From Epiperipatus broadwayi (lineage: Eukaryota; Onychophora; Udeonychophora; Euonychophora; Peripatidae), in contig JAQFVV010012489.1 of the NCBI GenBank assembly GCA_028023455.1, forward strand, positions 2,111,881 to 2,175,880: 64,000 nucleotides of DNA. Direction: 5' to 3'. Each line of letters opens with the position of its first letter. Position 1 is the stretch's first letter. The notes under the pieces are model-generated. The model had not been told where the DNA came from and searched no databases. It was given only the letters and a program-made list of their open reading frames with translations. The position numbers were made by a program, and so were the translations under genes. Below, one piece after another: positions 25,622 through 37,734 of the stretch.

Positions 25622-25850
25622 CAATAAACATCACATGACCACCACTTCTTATGCTTGTGTATAACTGTAAGATCTAGGTGCAGTGCTCTCAGATCCAAGG
25701 CTCCTCACTGACGAAGGCCATAAGCCAGAAACTAGTCTGGGGATATTGGATGATAGGGATTTTATGCACAAGCCTTCTGGTATCCATTAATTACTCTAGC
25801 TTGCTGTGTGTGGCAATATGTATAGTGAGTTTTGCCTGTTTTTATAAAAC
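25622..25850 (+). mobile_element. Foldback family 2, right half with ribozyme
   Basis: The family terminus (AAACATCACATGACCACCAC) is joined to AAGATCTAGGTGCAGTGC, the hammerhead module, and then the right arm (TTATGCACAAGCCTTCTGG ... GAGTTTTGCCTG). The left arm is deleted. Confidence 0.82.
25693..25751 (+). ncRNA. Hammerhead-like ribozyme module, family 2, core intact
   Basis: Outer helix I is AUCCAA with UUGGAU (six pairs). The internal loop is GGC/UA. Inner helix I is UCCUCA with UGGGGA. The core box CUGACGA fits CUGANGA. Helix II is GGC with GCC closing a CAUAA loop, with an A.A mismatch at the base. GAAA is intact. Helix III is AC/GU with a UA loop. The cleavage triplet is GUC, with predicted cleavage after 25737. 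It is the best family 2 copy; the basal A.A mismatch of helix II is the main doubt. Confidence 0.72.
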
Positions 25851-25854
25851 TGAA

Positions 25855-27172
25855 GAGCAGTACTTGTTATTGGTAAAAGACTAATCTGAAAATTTAGGTG
25901 AGTGCATTAGAATAAAGTAGTAAAGTGAAGTAAAGTCCATATAAGTTTTAAAAATAAATTGTTTTTGATTGTATGTTTTTTAAAAATGTATTGGTCGAAG
26001 TATATTTTTTCTTTCATAACCTTATATTATTCAGTTTTATTTAGATCACTTAAAATGTACTTTTTTCTAAATCTAAAAATATATGTCTTAAGAAATTGAT
26101 TAAGTGATATACATACCTACTAAAAAGTTAATTAATAAAATAGGATAGATGGAAATTCGATTTGCTTAATGATAGAAGTGAATGAATACAAAGTTAAAAA
26201 TTTTTGAATAGATTTTTAACCCTCCCACATTTAATATTTTTGGGGACCACATTTAGTGAGATTTGAGTTAATAGTTCAACATTTTAATTTTAATGCTAAA
26301 AATCTTTATTTAATATTATGAATCAATAAATTGAGAGTGGTTTGTAACAAATTTAAGTTTACAAAAAAAAAAAAACAAATCTGAAAAATCATACTTGAGC
26401 TTTTCAAATATGAAAATAAAAATGTAAAATATGTATCAGGAATAATGATTTTGTCATAATGCTATTGTAAAAAAAAAAATATTCATTCAATCAATTCTAA
26501 CATTTAAATCTGAGTGAGTTATTATACAGTCATAACAAATTTATGAAATGCTTGTTTGAAATTAATAATTGCATTTTTATTTGTTACATTATCATAAAAT
26601 TCAAAATTATCACTATATGATAAGATGTCAAGACTATAATTATTGTTGATGCTGGTACAATATTACTTCAAGTTTCTTAACTTGTATTTTTAAAAGTGAA
26701 ATATATATTTAAAAAATCTGAAGTGAAAACATAAATATATTTTTTTTGAATAATTATAATGAAAATATTTTCTAAAATTAATTACAAATAATTAAATATA
26801 CTATGAAATTATGCAATATTTTGCATTAATATTATATGGGGAAAAATTGCATAATTCCTCTTTATCAATAAGTTTTTAAAAATCTTAGCAAAATAACTTG
26901 AAAAAGCATGTGAAATAAAAATAAAATAATAAAAAGCATGAGCTTTATTTGTAAAAATTATTAAATAAAAATATGTTAATTTATATGTATGTGTATGAAC
27001 ATATATGTGACATTCAACAGCATACACATTTAACTGTTATAGGTATTAGTTCTATACCACATGAATATATATATTCTATACCACAAGCAAATATATATAT
27101 TTAAACAAATGATAAATATATTTTCACATCTTTTATTTATTAAAATTTTTATTTTAACAGATATGTATATAT
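25855..27172. other. A+T-rich sequence, no feature
   Basis: No supported element. Confidence 0.55.
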
Positions 27173-27390
27173 AGTTAGATAGATAGGTAAATAAGTAGGT
27201 AGGTAAGGAGATGGGTAAGTAGATAGATGCATATATACATAGGTAAATATATAGATGGATAGGGAAATAGATAAGTAGATATATAGATATAGGTAGGTAG
27301 ATAAATAAATAAATAGAAAAAACACATAAAAACAATGATATACTTAGATAGTTAGATAGATAAATAGATAGGCAGATATTTCTGGATGTA
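27173..27390. repeat. Degenerate (TAGA/TAGG)n tract
   Basis: A stretch of TAGATAGATAGG, GTAGGTAGG and GATAAATAAATAG units, heavily interrupted. It is probably an aged tetranucleotide microsatellite. The 101-codon frame on the opposite strand (SIYLFIYLP repeats) is its by-product. Confidence 0.85.
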
Positions 27391-27394
27391 TAGC

Positions 27395-28600
27395 TGTGTT
27401 TTCAATATATGTTTGAAGCCAATGTCACGTTAATAGACGTTAATTTTTTTTGTTATTGTTGTTGTTTTTGGTTAGTTTTTTTTTTTTTTTTGTATATATG
27501 TGATATTTGGCACTTATAATTCTAATTATTGAAGTTGTTATAATTTTTTAAAAGTCAGAGAATTTAGTAAACATACCGAGTAATAATGATATATATATAA
27601 CTTAATAATTTAAATTACTATAAAATATAATAATGCAATTGAATAACATCACATTTCCATGCCACAGATCAAACAAGATTTTTATTTATTATTCATTAAA
27701 TGAAAATTGATGCGGAAACTATTACCTTTTGTGAATGTCACTGTCATTCCTATGCTAAAACGCTCAGATCTAATCAATGATAATTTGCATTTGCAGAGAT
27801 AATCCTGGAGTAAAAATAACATTAATACAGGTAATAACAAAAAGAAGTTAAGCATTGATTTAGTACTTTAAAATTATAAATATATTTTAATATTAATAAC
27901 CAGTCAACACATAATTTACATAATTATTTAAAATTTAAAGATGGCAATTGAAGCTTATAAATAAATATCACAATTACAGATTGTTAGAAATGATGTTGCA
28001 TTAATCCTAACCTATTAATAAAAAGAGTGGCAAATAGGTGGATTACTTTTAGCCTAATCGATCATAAAGCTTATATCACATTATAAGTTTTCATTATTTA
28101 TAGTAAAATATCAATATCTCTGACGTATGGAGATTACTTTGAATCTTATGACAATTTTATAACCAGATGTAAAGGTTATATCATATTTCAACTGTGTTTT
28201 TATGGCTAAATGTTGATACTTAAAAATAATTAGACAATATAAACAGTTTTATATACCTTGAAAGTGAAATCACTAGTGATTTTAATTGCTGAAAAGAAAT
28301 AAAATTAAGAAGAGTCAGGTTGCAAAAGCATATCTGCAGGCCATAGATGGAATTTGGAAAAGCAAAGATATTAGCTTATAGACCAAAGTAAAATTAGATG
28401 TATGGATATTTGCTAGAATATTGTATGTAAAAGTTAAAGAGTCATTGAATAGCCCACTACAGGGCTTCTCAAACAATCAATAATAAAACAATAATGAATA
28501 AAATATGTTTACCAGGCTTTCCAATTTCTAAAAGGTGAATGTTTGTGCAGTTTTTTATCTGGGTTATTCATAAATCAGATGTTTGGAAAAAAACATCCCA
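27395..28600. other. A+T-rich sequence, no feature
   Basis: At 28460 the string CAGGGCTTCTCAAAC looks like an hAT terminal inverted repeat, but no partner was found within reach. Confidence 0.45.
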
Positions 28601-28601
28601 A

Positions 28602-28700
28602 GCTTAAAACAAGGCAAAACTCTCCATACAGTAGTGCCACCCTGTGCCAACCAGAGTAATCAATTATGTGCTAGTATAAGAGATAGTGATTATATTCCAA
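28602..28700 (+). mobile_element. Foldback family 2 outer arm fragment
   Basis: AAACAAGGCAAAACTCTCC, CATACAGTAGTGCCACCCTG, CCAACCAGAGTAATCAAT and then TGTGCTAGTATAAGAGATAG match the left and right outer ends of the copy at 33.6-34.16 kb, joined with the interior missing. Confidence 0.75.
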
Positions 28701-28734
28701 GCTTATTGAAAAAAATTAATTTTATTCAATGGGA

Positions 28735-29020
28735 CATCAAATTCAGGTCATAGGCATAACAAGCAAATACAATATTTCTTCTCATGAGGCTATTGATTAT
28801 TATAATATATAGTTGTAAAGCATGGGGAATGCCAAAACATTTAATAAAAAAATCTTGGCATTTGAAAAATCATATTTCAAAAACGTGTTCAGATTTAGAT
28901 GGATACAAAACATGTTTACTGATAAAGTGAATTAGAGGAAAATCTTATTGAAAAAAGTTATAGAGAACAATTCACAATTGTTTGACAATATCTGTTGAAT
29001 GATAATTAGAAAATAAAACA
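28735..29020 (+). pseudogene. LINE RT C-terminal relic
   Basis: The reading MRLLIIIIYSCKAWGMPKHL, KILAFEKSYFKNVFRFRW and NMFTDKVN follows the post-RT region of many LINEs (pattern LYGCEAW, then FEMKC-R, then W-DK-TNEEV). Stops follow soon after. The 5' end adjoins the family 2 fragment. The clade is not assigned. Confidence 0.6.
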
Positions 29021-29544
29021 TCTATTACAGGGGGAATACATATAATATAAATATCAAAAATGGATCTCATGGAGTATTGAAATTCATGCTAAACAGCAAT
29101 GTGAAGTTAATTAGAATTTATTAAGTTTTTGTGAATCCCAAATTGGAGGAGGTTCATGAAAGAAGTAGTATACAATTATGATGTCAGCTCTCATCTGATA
29201 CATTTATTTTAACTCTGAATAGTATGGAAATTACTTAATCTCTTGTTAAGACTCACTTTACTAAGTTATCTTATGAACAGACAGATACTCAATAATTTTT
29301 TAGTGGCCAGTGCAACTTGCTATGCACAAGTTTTTAAAAAAATTATGAACTCATTAGGAAAGATTTTAGTAATTTGAAAAAAACTCACAGCTTCACTCCA
29401 TATTAAAACATCAATTACAAGCTGGTAGATTATAGGAACCATTTAAAATTAAATATTAATAGAAATGATAAAAAGTTTTGTTGCATCAATATATAAAAAG
29501 CAAAGCATATATAAAGGACAAATGTATCTATAATTTTATTAAGT

Positions 29545-29665
29545 TAGCAAAGATAGTAAATCACTCTTCCATCGGCTATGACCTAAACGCATCTAAATGT
29601 TGTTCCACATTTAGAGTGCTTTTAAGTCATAACATGGGGAAGAGTGATTTACTACCTTTGTTTAC
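29545..29665. repeat. Small palindrome with 26-base arms
   Basis: AGCAAAGATAGTAAATCACTC at about 29546 pairs with GAGTGATTTACTACCTTTG at 29642-29660. The loop of about 65 bases holds CGGCTATGACCTAAACG and a smaller inverted repeat (CTAAATGT/ACATTTAG). Probably a miniature foldback element. Confidence 0.65.
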
Positions 29666-29669
29666 ATAT

Positions 29670-32205
29670 CCATTAAGCTATGTTTAATTTAAAGTTTTAT
29701 TAAGTTAGATAAATTATCTTAAAAGACAAATTCAGTATAATATTTTTAATTATTGGAAAACAATGTAATGGGTGACAATATCAAAGGGCTAAAATGTTAA
29801 TTATCAGATAGAAATAATAGAAGCTTAGTTATCACTTAAAAGTAATTATAAATGTTTGTCCTCTTATTTTATGATTTGTTATACTCATACTCTCCAACAT
29901 AGACTAACTTATAAGTTTATCCCAAACTAAAAGTAGCTAGATATTTATATATCAATTAATATTTAGCTAAAAACTGACAATTCAAAATAATCACTCAATT
30001 ATTTAAAAAAAAACGATCAAGGTTTTAAACCTGCAATCAGGGACATAGCAGGTGAATATATTAATAATTAAAATTCCAACCTGCATTTTGTCAGCATGAG
30101 GAATACTGATCTTGTCTCCCCTCTTTTTTTATTCAGTAGATGAATTAATAATCCGAACTTTCATGTACCATATATACTCGTATATATTAAATTTAATAAA
30201 CTTTATTTATGATAATCGAATTTTTAATTGATATACTACAATAATTTTCTAGAGGCTTTTTTAGAATCCAAAATATATATATACACAAAGAACCTTCCTA
30301 TGAAATGGCAGCACATCAGCCTATCATGTTTTTGACCCAGGTTTGATTCCAGATCAAGTAAACTGGAAAATTATTTCAAAAAGTTTTGATATTTTTTTCA
30401 ATTAGTCAATCCATAGTTAACCATATAATTAATATTGATTAGTAAAAGAATATCTATTTGTTCTTAATAAAGGAATGAAACAAAGACGAAAAATTACTCA
30501 AATTCTCATCCCTTGGCAAGCCCAATGAGTTTTCCATTCTTCCTCACGGTCCCTCTATGAAGACTTGATGGAAAGGCCTTTGCCTTTCAGTGTTGTTTAA
30601 AGATTGTTTGGTCATACATATATACGCGCGTGTGTTTGTATTAATGTTTAAATCAATGTCAATCAGTATTGAGTTTAGACAGCTTTGAGAAGGAAATTAA
30701 ATTTGTTTATGCTTAACTGAGATTTTTTTCTTTAATTCAATAAGATTTCTAACCAAGGTTAGTAATGAAGCAAGTTTGATTACTAACTTAAATAAGTAAA
30801 AAAGCTTCTTTATCTTCAATTAGAGTGATTCAGTTATCTCCGCATCAGAAAGAACACGTTAATTTGGGCCAAGCGAAGAGTAATTACATTCAAAGAAAAT
30901 TAGTGATCTGTTTATTTGTTTATTTCAAAAATAGATAAATATATTGATTGCTATTATATTTAAAAATATTTAAAAGATAAAATAATTATTTTAAAAAAAT
31001 CGTTTAAAAAATATAAAGATTACATAATAAATTGATTTTCAGATTTTTTTTTTTTTTTTAAAAAAAATCGAATGGAGTTATAGTTCGGGAATTCATAAGT
31101 GGATAAGCATCGCAAAAGATCTGGATCGCGATTCACGGACCTTGAATCTACTACTGCACTAAATTACTTATACATATTAAGTTCTTTATTTAGCGACACT
31201 AACCAATTTAAGACCATGATCATGTAATTCACCATTACTTGAGCTTTTTCCTTTCCCATAATATATCACAGTTTTATCCCAGCTATGAACATGAAAGAAC
31301 AAGCTTTCGAAAGTGCTTAACATATATTAATATATCAAATGTAAAGCTCAAACTTTTTTTAACTGCTCACAACTCACCCATTATTTTAATTAAAGGGAAG
31401 TATAATCATAAACTCTTATAATTTATTTTAGCATAGCAAATAGAAAAAAAAAAAAAAAAGGTTTCCAAATTATTAGCTCTGAAATCAAAGCTTCAAAATT
31501 TTCAACTAAATTCTGTAATGTTCCTTATGATGTGAACAAGAATCTAAAATGTTTTGTATAGTAGTAATAACTCCATTTTTGTATCAATATCTAAAATTAT
31601 TTCATTTTTTTCAACTATTAATGTCATCATCAGCAGAAACTATTCATAAATTAATAAGGTCTAAAAAATGATAAAGATAAGTTTTTCAATGACTGCACAC
31701 ACCAATTCCATAAAATACAAATCTGTTCATAAACTTTATATGCTGATTCATTATTATGTTTACTTGATCTTGTGATGGTGTTGTTTAACTTCTGCAGTAA
31801 ACATTATATTTTTAAGGACTTCAGTGCTTTAATGAAGTGGAAACCTCCATTGTTTTCTATTCTCAACTTGTCCTTCCAATGGAAGTATGGCACCCTTTGG
31901 GATATTTCTGAAATAATTATTAATAAATTGTTTGTTAATGTACTGATATAAATTACAAAAATTTATTTTGATATAGACTTTGCCAAATATGCAAAATGAT
32001 ATTTGTAAAAAGATAATGATCTAATAATTAATTTATGATTTAAGGTGAAATACATAAGATTATGGAATAGTAAATCAATGTAATGCAGTTGGTTTTAACA
32101 AAGCAGCTTTGTACAGAAATGTTTCTGCACATTTACATCATGATGCTGTAGTGGAGTGAACTGTTTTCAAAAGATTAGTTTTGTAGTAGCACATACTAAA
32201 TGCCT
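29670..32205. other. A+T-rich sequence; one tRNA-like patch
   Basis: Mostly featureless. At 30296-30366 ATGGCAGCACATCAGCCTAT and CCAGGTTTGATTCCAGATC resemble A and B boxes of a tRNA-derived SINE relic, but a single copy cannot prove it. A slightly richer patch at 31060-31150 shows no structure I can name. Confidence 0.4.
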
Positions 32206-32211
32206 TCATAA

Positions 32212-32212
32212 T

Positions 32213-32277
<65 letters not shown>

Positions 32278-32287
32278 TATATATATT
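32212..32287. repeat. Compound (CA)n(TA)n microsatellite
   Basis: An AC run of about 14 units passes into an AT run with one ACAC interruption. Confidence 0.97.
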
Positions 32288-33704
32288 TAATAATTATCAA
32301 TATTATCATTGCATAAATGACCCTGAAAGTATAGTTGAGAGTAGAAACTTAAATGAGAAACAGCTCTATGGTGACCACCATACCATTGATAGATGCTGCA
32401 GAAATATCAAACTTTATACTGGAAATTAAAAATCACAGCCTTTTGTCCAAAAAAATCAAATTGAAAAAGTTAATGTTAATATATTTCAGCTCAACATTCC
32501 TTGATTTTTTTTTTTAGCTTACTATAGTATTATAAGAAAAAGAGCATTTTTTTTTACTCTAGCATCATCTACTGTAAATTGATTGATTAATGGTTACTTG
32601 ATCTGTATTAAGTTCCACATTTGAATCCCAAGTTTTCATTGGTAAAGCAGAAGCCAGAAAATGACTTGTGATGGAGAAATAAATGCTCTACAATAGAAAG
32701 TGCTAACATTAAGGTTCTTTTTTAAAGTTATTTATATTGTTTCCTATATTGTATTTTATCTTCCCTCTTTTTAAAACCTTCCTTAAGAATGCTATTTTTT
32801 TATATCTTTATTCACCTTTTTTCTATCTTATCTTGCTTTATTCTGTTTGTTTTATTTCTTTTTTTTAATGTCCTATAACTAATATCTATATTGGGCAGCA
32901 GTAATATAAAATGATGCTGGAGATAATTGACTATAGTCCTGACAATGCAAAAACATCTTAAAATGTATGGGAAAAGCAATGTCTAGGCTACTATCATGTA
33001 TTATATTAAGTCACTTATAAATAAGTATAGTACCATTCATTTGATACTAATTGGTTTGTTTTGTGACATATAGTAACAACAATAACTATGATAACACTAC
33101 TTTGTTTATTAATTTAATCTATCAATCAATAGATTACATATGTATTAGTACTATACATACATATAATCATATATCATTTTTATTAATGTAGATGAAAGAG
33201 AACATATAAATGGTGATAATTAGTTATAACAAACAATAAGTCAGAATCAAAATATAAGTAAGTTCCAATAAATCTAGTAGTATTCAGAATCACTTTTCAT
33301 TAGCATTAAATATATATTGTTTTAAAACAAGTCATATATCACATGACCTATATAGCTTGCATTTACCAATATGTAATAAATAAAGAGCATGCTAATAGCT
33401 CTAAACAAGCTTATTTATTATTTTTTGTTATAAATGCCACAAGAGAAAGCATTTGAAATCTTTATCTAGAAATTGTCCCCATTCCCAGACTGTTTTTGAG
33501 CTGTGGCTAGGACACCAGATTCAAAATACCAACTCAAGCATTTATCTAATATTAACTATTACAAAAAAGATCTGAAATATTCAGACATTCATATGTTATT
33601 AAACAAGTCAAAGCTCTCCATATAGTAGTGCCACCCTGTGCCAACCAGAGTAATCAATGGATGCTATAAGGCTTTTGCATAAAAGCCCTATCTAATGCCT
33701 ACCC

Positions 33705-33760
33705 ATCCAGTATTCCCAGACTAGTTTCTGGCTTGTAGCCTTCATCAGTGAGAGCCAAAA
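33705..33760 (-). ncRNA. Hammerhead-like module, family 2, left arm
   Basis: Minus strand. CUGAUGA is intact and helix II is GGCU with AGCC around ACA. GAAA, the UA loop of helix III and GUC are also intact, and inner helix I is CUCUCA/UGGGAA with one mismatch at its end. Outer helix I has decayed. The catalytic core itself is complete. Confidence 0.62.
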
Positions 33761-33943
33761 ACACCAAAATGTATGGGTGCTGAACTGAGTTCAGACCCAT
33801 ATGACTATATAAGCTATTGAGCTTAGATTGAAAATATTATTGTGTTTTCAATTTCATTCTCATAGTTTTGTAGCTAAGTAGAGATAAAAAGTGGTTGCTG
33901 GAGGGTTGCATTAGATCCTAAGATGTAGGTGCAAGGCTCTGAG

Positions 33944-34000
33944 ATCCAAAGCTCCTACTGATGAAGGCCACAAGACAGAAACTAATCTGAAGGTATTGGA
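33944..34000 (+). ncRNA. Hammerhead-like module, family 2, right arm, worn
   Basis: The core box CUGAUGA and GAAA remain. The GUC triplet became AUC, helix II is GGCC/AGAC, and one base of inner helix I is deleted. It is the opposite-strand partner of 33705-33760. Confidence 0.55.
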
Positions 34001-34171
34001 TGAGTAGACATTAGATAGGGATTTTATGCACAAGCCTTCTGGCATCCATTGATTAATCTGGTTAGCACAGAGTGGTACTACTGTATGGAAAGTTTTGCCT
34101 TGTTTAATACCAATTATGTGTTAGTATAAGAGATGATGATCATGTGATGGTTAGTGGTTTAACATCTATAT

Positions 34172-34418
34172 GTCTTCAAATTCAGCTCTCCAACTGAAAT
34201 AGATCTATGGACCTGAACTAAATTCAGATACCCCATATATTAATAGGCTTAGCAATTTAATATAGCCTAAGCCTCAACAGCCAAATTATAATATTAATGA
34301 AAATGAGTCATATATCACATGACCTATATAGCTTGAATTTACCAATATGTAATAAATAGTGTGCTAATAACCTACACAGCTATTTCAGTTGGAGAGCTGA
34401 ATTTAAAAACATATAGAT
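34172..34418. repeat. Small foldback inside the 33-34 kb nest
   Basis: ATTCAGCTCTCCAACTGAAA near 34182-34201 pairs with TTTCAGTTGGAGAGCTGAAT near 34383-34402. The interior contains GAGTCATATATCACATGACC, the family 3 terminus. This is either a nested element or a rearranged family 3 centre. Confidence 0.6.
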
Positions 34419-34496
34419 ATTTGAAGATTTCAGATCTTCTTAATAGTTAAGTATTAGATAAATGCTTGGCTTGAGTTGGTATTTTGAATCGGGTAT

Positions 34497-34550
34497 TCTA
34501 GCTCCTCACTGAAGAGAGCCATATCTCAAAACTGGTCTGGGGATTGAGAT
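34497..34550 (+). ncRNA. Hammerhead-like module, family 3, core mutated
   Basis: Inner helix I UCCUCA/UGGGGA, the CUGAAGA box (34509-34515), a UG-loop helix III and GUC are kept. Helix II is reduced to GAG/CUC, and the G of GAAA is replaced by A, so activity is not expected. Confidence 0.6.
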
Positions 34551-34650
34551 AATCCAAAATAAAGAGTTGAAATGCTTTCTCTTGTGACATTTATTATAAA
34601 AACAACAACAACAATAATAAAATAAGCTTGTTTATATCTATTGGCATGTT

Positions 34651-34652
<2 letters not shown>

Positions 34653-34706
<54 letters not shown>

Positions 34707-34708
34707 AT
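34653..34708. repeat. (AT)n microsatellite
   Basis: A run of about 23 AT units followed by GTATGTATAT. Confidence 0.97.
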
Positions 34709-34724
34709 TCTAAAGGATATTCTT

Positions 34725-35910
34725 ATAAGTTGTGGCCTTAAGCATGATATAAATATTTCAAGTCCAAATGCAAAATGCAATCATAACTAAAGAATAAGAT
34801 TGATATAAGTACATTTAATAAAACTCATCTTTTACAGAGTGTTAAATTGAACAAGTAAATATCTGTTGTTTTTTTCTAGAGACAGATCACTAAATAAAAA
34901 TGAAATTTCTAAATATAATAGTGAACAGTTAATAGTGCCATAACATGTTTTGCAAATAGTTAGGATGGTAAAGAAAACTGATGTAAAATCTTAAATGTGA
35001 TACCCCATAGTGCACTTATGTTCTTTTGAATTCTGGAAGTACTTAATCATGACCTGGATAAAGTTGTGATTTTTTTGTCAAATCTAAATACTTTGATATA
35101 TATTATTTATATGGTTGTATACTAAATAGATAATATGAGTAAAGTACCCTATGTGGTTTAACCTAGTAGTAATATGATAAATTCAATAACTGAAGCTTAA
35201 TCTTCATCTTCTGTTTGAAGATCACATGACTTTTAAAGGCACCAATTACACAGAGTCATAAAGTAATTCTCCAGACTGATACATATATAAAACTATGGAT
35301 GGTGGTAACTCAGAATATAACAAGAATGTCTTTGATAAATCCCATGACAGATAAAATGTAACTTTTACAAATATTTATTTTAAAATTAAATGTCATTTTA
35401 TTTCTGCAAAAAGAATGTAGATATTTTTAGAACAATAGATAAACTTTTATTTTCTAAAAAATGTAATTTCTAGATAAACTCAGTAAAAATAAACAACATT
35501 CATTTTATCCATGTTGATGAATTTCATATAGAAATACATTTTATGAATTTCAGATAGAAATGCATTTTATAAGTGATGATGAAGCTCTAGTATAATTTTA
35601 AAGTATTATTGTGATTTGTTCATTAGAATATTAAAAAAAGCATATTGATGATAACTCATTTTCTGAAAGTCACTGCTGAAATTTTTTTACTAACTCACTT
35701 CTTCATTAAATTTAAATTAAAAAAATATATAAAAATCTACATAAATTTAACAACTGCATGAAGCACCTTCTACAGTTACTTTACTAAAACAATTTGAATT
35801 GTTTTTTTTTCTAATTTATTTAAACATAATCAATATTCTAATACACAATGTCTTGTTACTTAAATAATTAAGTGTAATAATGCTCAAGGTTAAATGTGTT
35901 TATAAATAAT
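34725..35910. other. A+T-rich sequence, no feature
   Basis: Only a local 27-base approximate duplication (GAATTTCATATAGAAATAC, GAATTTCAGATAGAAATGC) at 35520-35570. Confidence 0.55.
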
Positions 35911-35913
35911 CAT

Positions 35914-36098
35914 TAAAAACCAGTCTACGCTTAGACAATCTTAATATCAATAACAAGCAACAATCTCGGCCTGTTGTCAAGGCAACATTTTTTTAACAAT
36001 AAAGGTGGAAAAGGAGATTGCCTTGACAACAGATTGAGATTGTTGATTGATATTGATATTGGAATTGTCTAAATATTGATTGGTTTTTAATGATTACA
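35914..36098. repeat. Foldback element, 185 bases
   Basis: The arms include AAAACCAGTCTACGCTTAGAC, CAATATCAATAA-like sequence and CTGTTGTCAAGGCAAC on the left, with the complement GTTGCCTTGACAACAG reading rightwards. The loop lies around 35998-36012. A half copy sits at 49630-49715, so it is a dispersed family. Confidence 0.8.
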
Positions 36099-36099
36099 A

Positions 36100-37330
36100 T
36101 GTCTTATGGATATTAGCCAATGCTTTTGTGTGCCATATAGAATTTAACCAAATGAATCTTAAACATATTTTCAGGTGACAATTCAGTATTAAAATTTTTA
36201 TAGTCAGCCTAGCTACCACACATGAGTTCTAGTATGATTTAGCCAACAATTTAATATTATTTTACATAGTGATTCATTGGTTTTTTTTAATAAAATAAGT
36301 TTGATAAAGATTTAAACTAATTGAATTTTATAGCGTCTGTGAACAGCATTGTCATGTAATGATTTCTCTGATATGTTATTGTCAGATATTATTGAATCAG
36401 AGATACTTGTTGATGATTCCATACTCAAAAAATTGATGAAAAAGAATTCTGATGATTCAGTAGATAATGATGACACCTAGTAACTTCTTATAAAAAGTCA
36501 CATCTTTCTTAGAACAAATAAATAAATAACTTGTCATCATTTTATTCTTTTTAGTATATAACCATAAATTAAAAAAAATATGCATGGATCATGCTTATCT
36601 GACTTTGAATCTAAGCCAACAACTAAGAATATACTGCTGTCCAATTCCATAATATCTTACTTAAGTTAATTTTTATCCATAAATATCCATGCAGATAAAT
36701 ACATTCAATATATAACTATCATACTATTAAGTTAACTCTTAGTAATCATTTGATATGAAATTGAGACAATTGGGTATCTTTTTAAATAAGGAATTTTCAT
36801 AAAATTCAGTATGTATTTAAATCATTAACAAAAAAAATCAATTGGAAAAAAATCAATTCATGCAATTTTCCAATACTTGGCCAGTAAATGTGCATCAAGA
36901 TATCCTCTGAGAATATTTTACCCATTAAAGAAAATTGTATGCAATTATAAACATAAGCCTATAGTTGAACTTTGTAGACCAGAAATAGAAAATATTCATT
37001 TATGTTCTAAATACAGTCCTATTTTGAATAAAAATATAGATAATTTTTGTTATAGTGATTTTAGAATAGCATATAGTTGTCTTGAAATTATATTAGTATA
37101 TATATAAATCATACTCTGCATGTAAATATGTCTTAAATGATTTAATTATATATGATCAACACTAAAATGTAGATGGTATCATTGTACACTTTACATTTAT
37201 TGACAGTTAGTTTACATATAGCTCACTAGGGGTTTTCAGTACTTACACATTATTTAATTATTATTATGTTTTTATTTTCCCTGTAACAAATAGTTGCTTT
37301 TCCTAAATGTTTTGAACTTGCTAACTTGTA
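36100..37330. other. A+T-rich sequence, no feature
   Basis: A 76-codon plus-strand frame at 36877-37107 (ASKCASRYPLRIFYPLKK) has an unusually protein-like composition. I recognise no family and see no continuation. Confidence 0.4.
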
Positions 37331-37436
37331 TGGTATTACAGCATCGATTGATCCACGCCATAAGATGGCGCTGTTGCTAGTGAAAAACGAATAGATATAA
37401 TGTTATGGGCTGATTTGATTATTATTATTTTGTAAT

Positions 37437-37700
37437 GTTATCGTGTTTTTTTTTTTTGGTTTGGATTTTTTTTTTTTTGGGGGGGGGACTGCATTTTCTT
37501 TTTTTTTTTAAATAAATAAATTGATTTTTAAATATTTTTTTTAATACGTTTTGTAAAAACCTTTTTTTTTGACTTTATTTTTTTTGTAAAACTTGTTGTT
37601 TAACAAAATTGGATTACGGTCTTTTTTTTTTTTAAAGTAACTTTTTTTTGTTTTTTTCGCTTTTGATTATGGTCTTCTTTTTTTTTAAAGTAACTTTTTT
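37437..37700. repeat. T-homopolymer-rich tract
   Basis: Repeated runs of 8-14 T with a run of nine G (37480-37488). Two approximate copies of GTCTTCTTTTTTTTTAAAGTAAC-like units occur at 37618-37650 and 37670-37705. This lies in the centre of the TIR element where the transposase catalytic part would be. Confidence 0.8.
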
Positions 37701-37734
37701 TTACTTTTTTTTGGCTTTTTACTTTCATTAAACT

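Larger units (their letters stand above)
33598..34165. mobile_element. Foldback family 2, fullest copy (about 570 bases)
   Basis: Long inverted arms (33602-33755 and about 33945-34105) include CTCTCCATATAGTAGTGCC and the hammerhead module in both orientations. The spacer holds GACTATATAAGCTATTGAGC, ATTGTGTTTTCAATTTCATT and GGTTGCTGGAGGGTTGC. The right terminus is GATGATCATGTGATGGTTA. No protein is encoded. It defines the family's layout: terminus, outer arm, module, unique centre, module, outer arm, terminus. Confidence 0.85.
33318..34720. mobile_element. Foldback family 3 element, split by other foldbacks
   Basis: The left arm 33330-33590 begins GTCATATATCACATGACCTA and includes AGAGCATGCTAATAGCTCT and ATTGTCCCCATTCCCAGAC. 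The right arm 34420-34715 is its inverse complement (AGATAAATGCTTGGCTTGAG, GGTCTGGGGATTGAGATAAT, AATAAGCTTGTTTATATC). Between the arms sit a complete family 2 element (33598-34165) and another small foldback (34172-34418) carrying its own copy of the family 3 terminus. The left-arm ribozyme copy is on the minus strand and badly worn. Confidence 0.75.

Noticed and set aside
28458-28474. hAT-like terminus CAGGGCTTCTCAAAC
   Set aside because: No inverted partner and no 8-base duplication could be found.
30296-30366. tRNA-like sequence with a good B box
   Set aside because: Only one copy was seen, the A box is poor, and there is no tail or target duplication.
36877-37107. 76-codon open frame as a small gene
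   Set aside because: No motif, no recognisable start context, and no neighbouring exon-like sequence.
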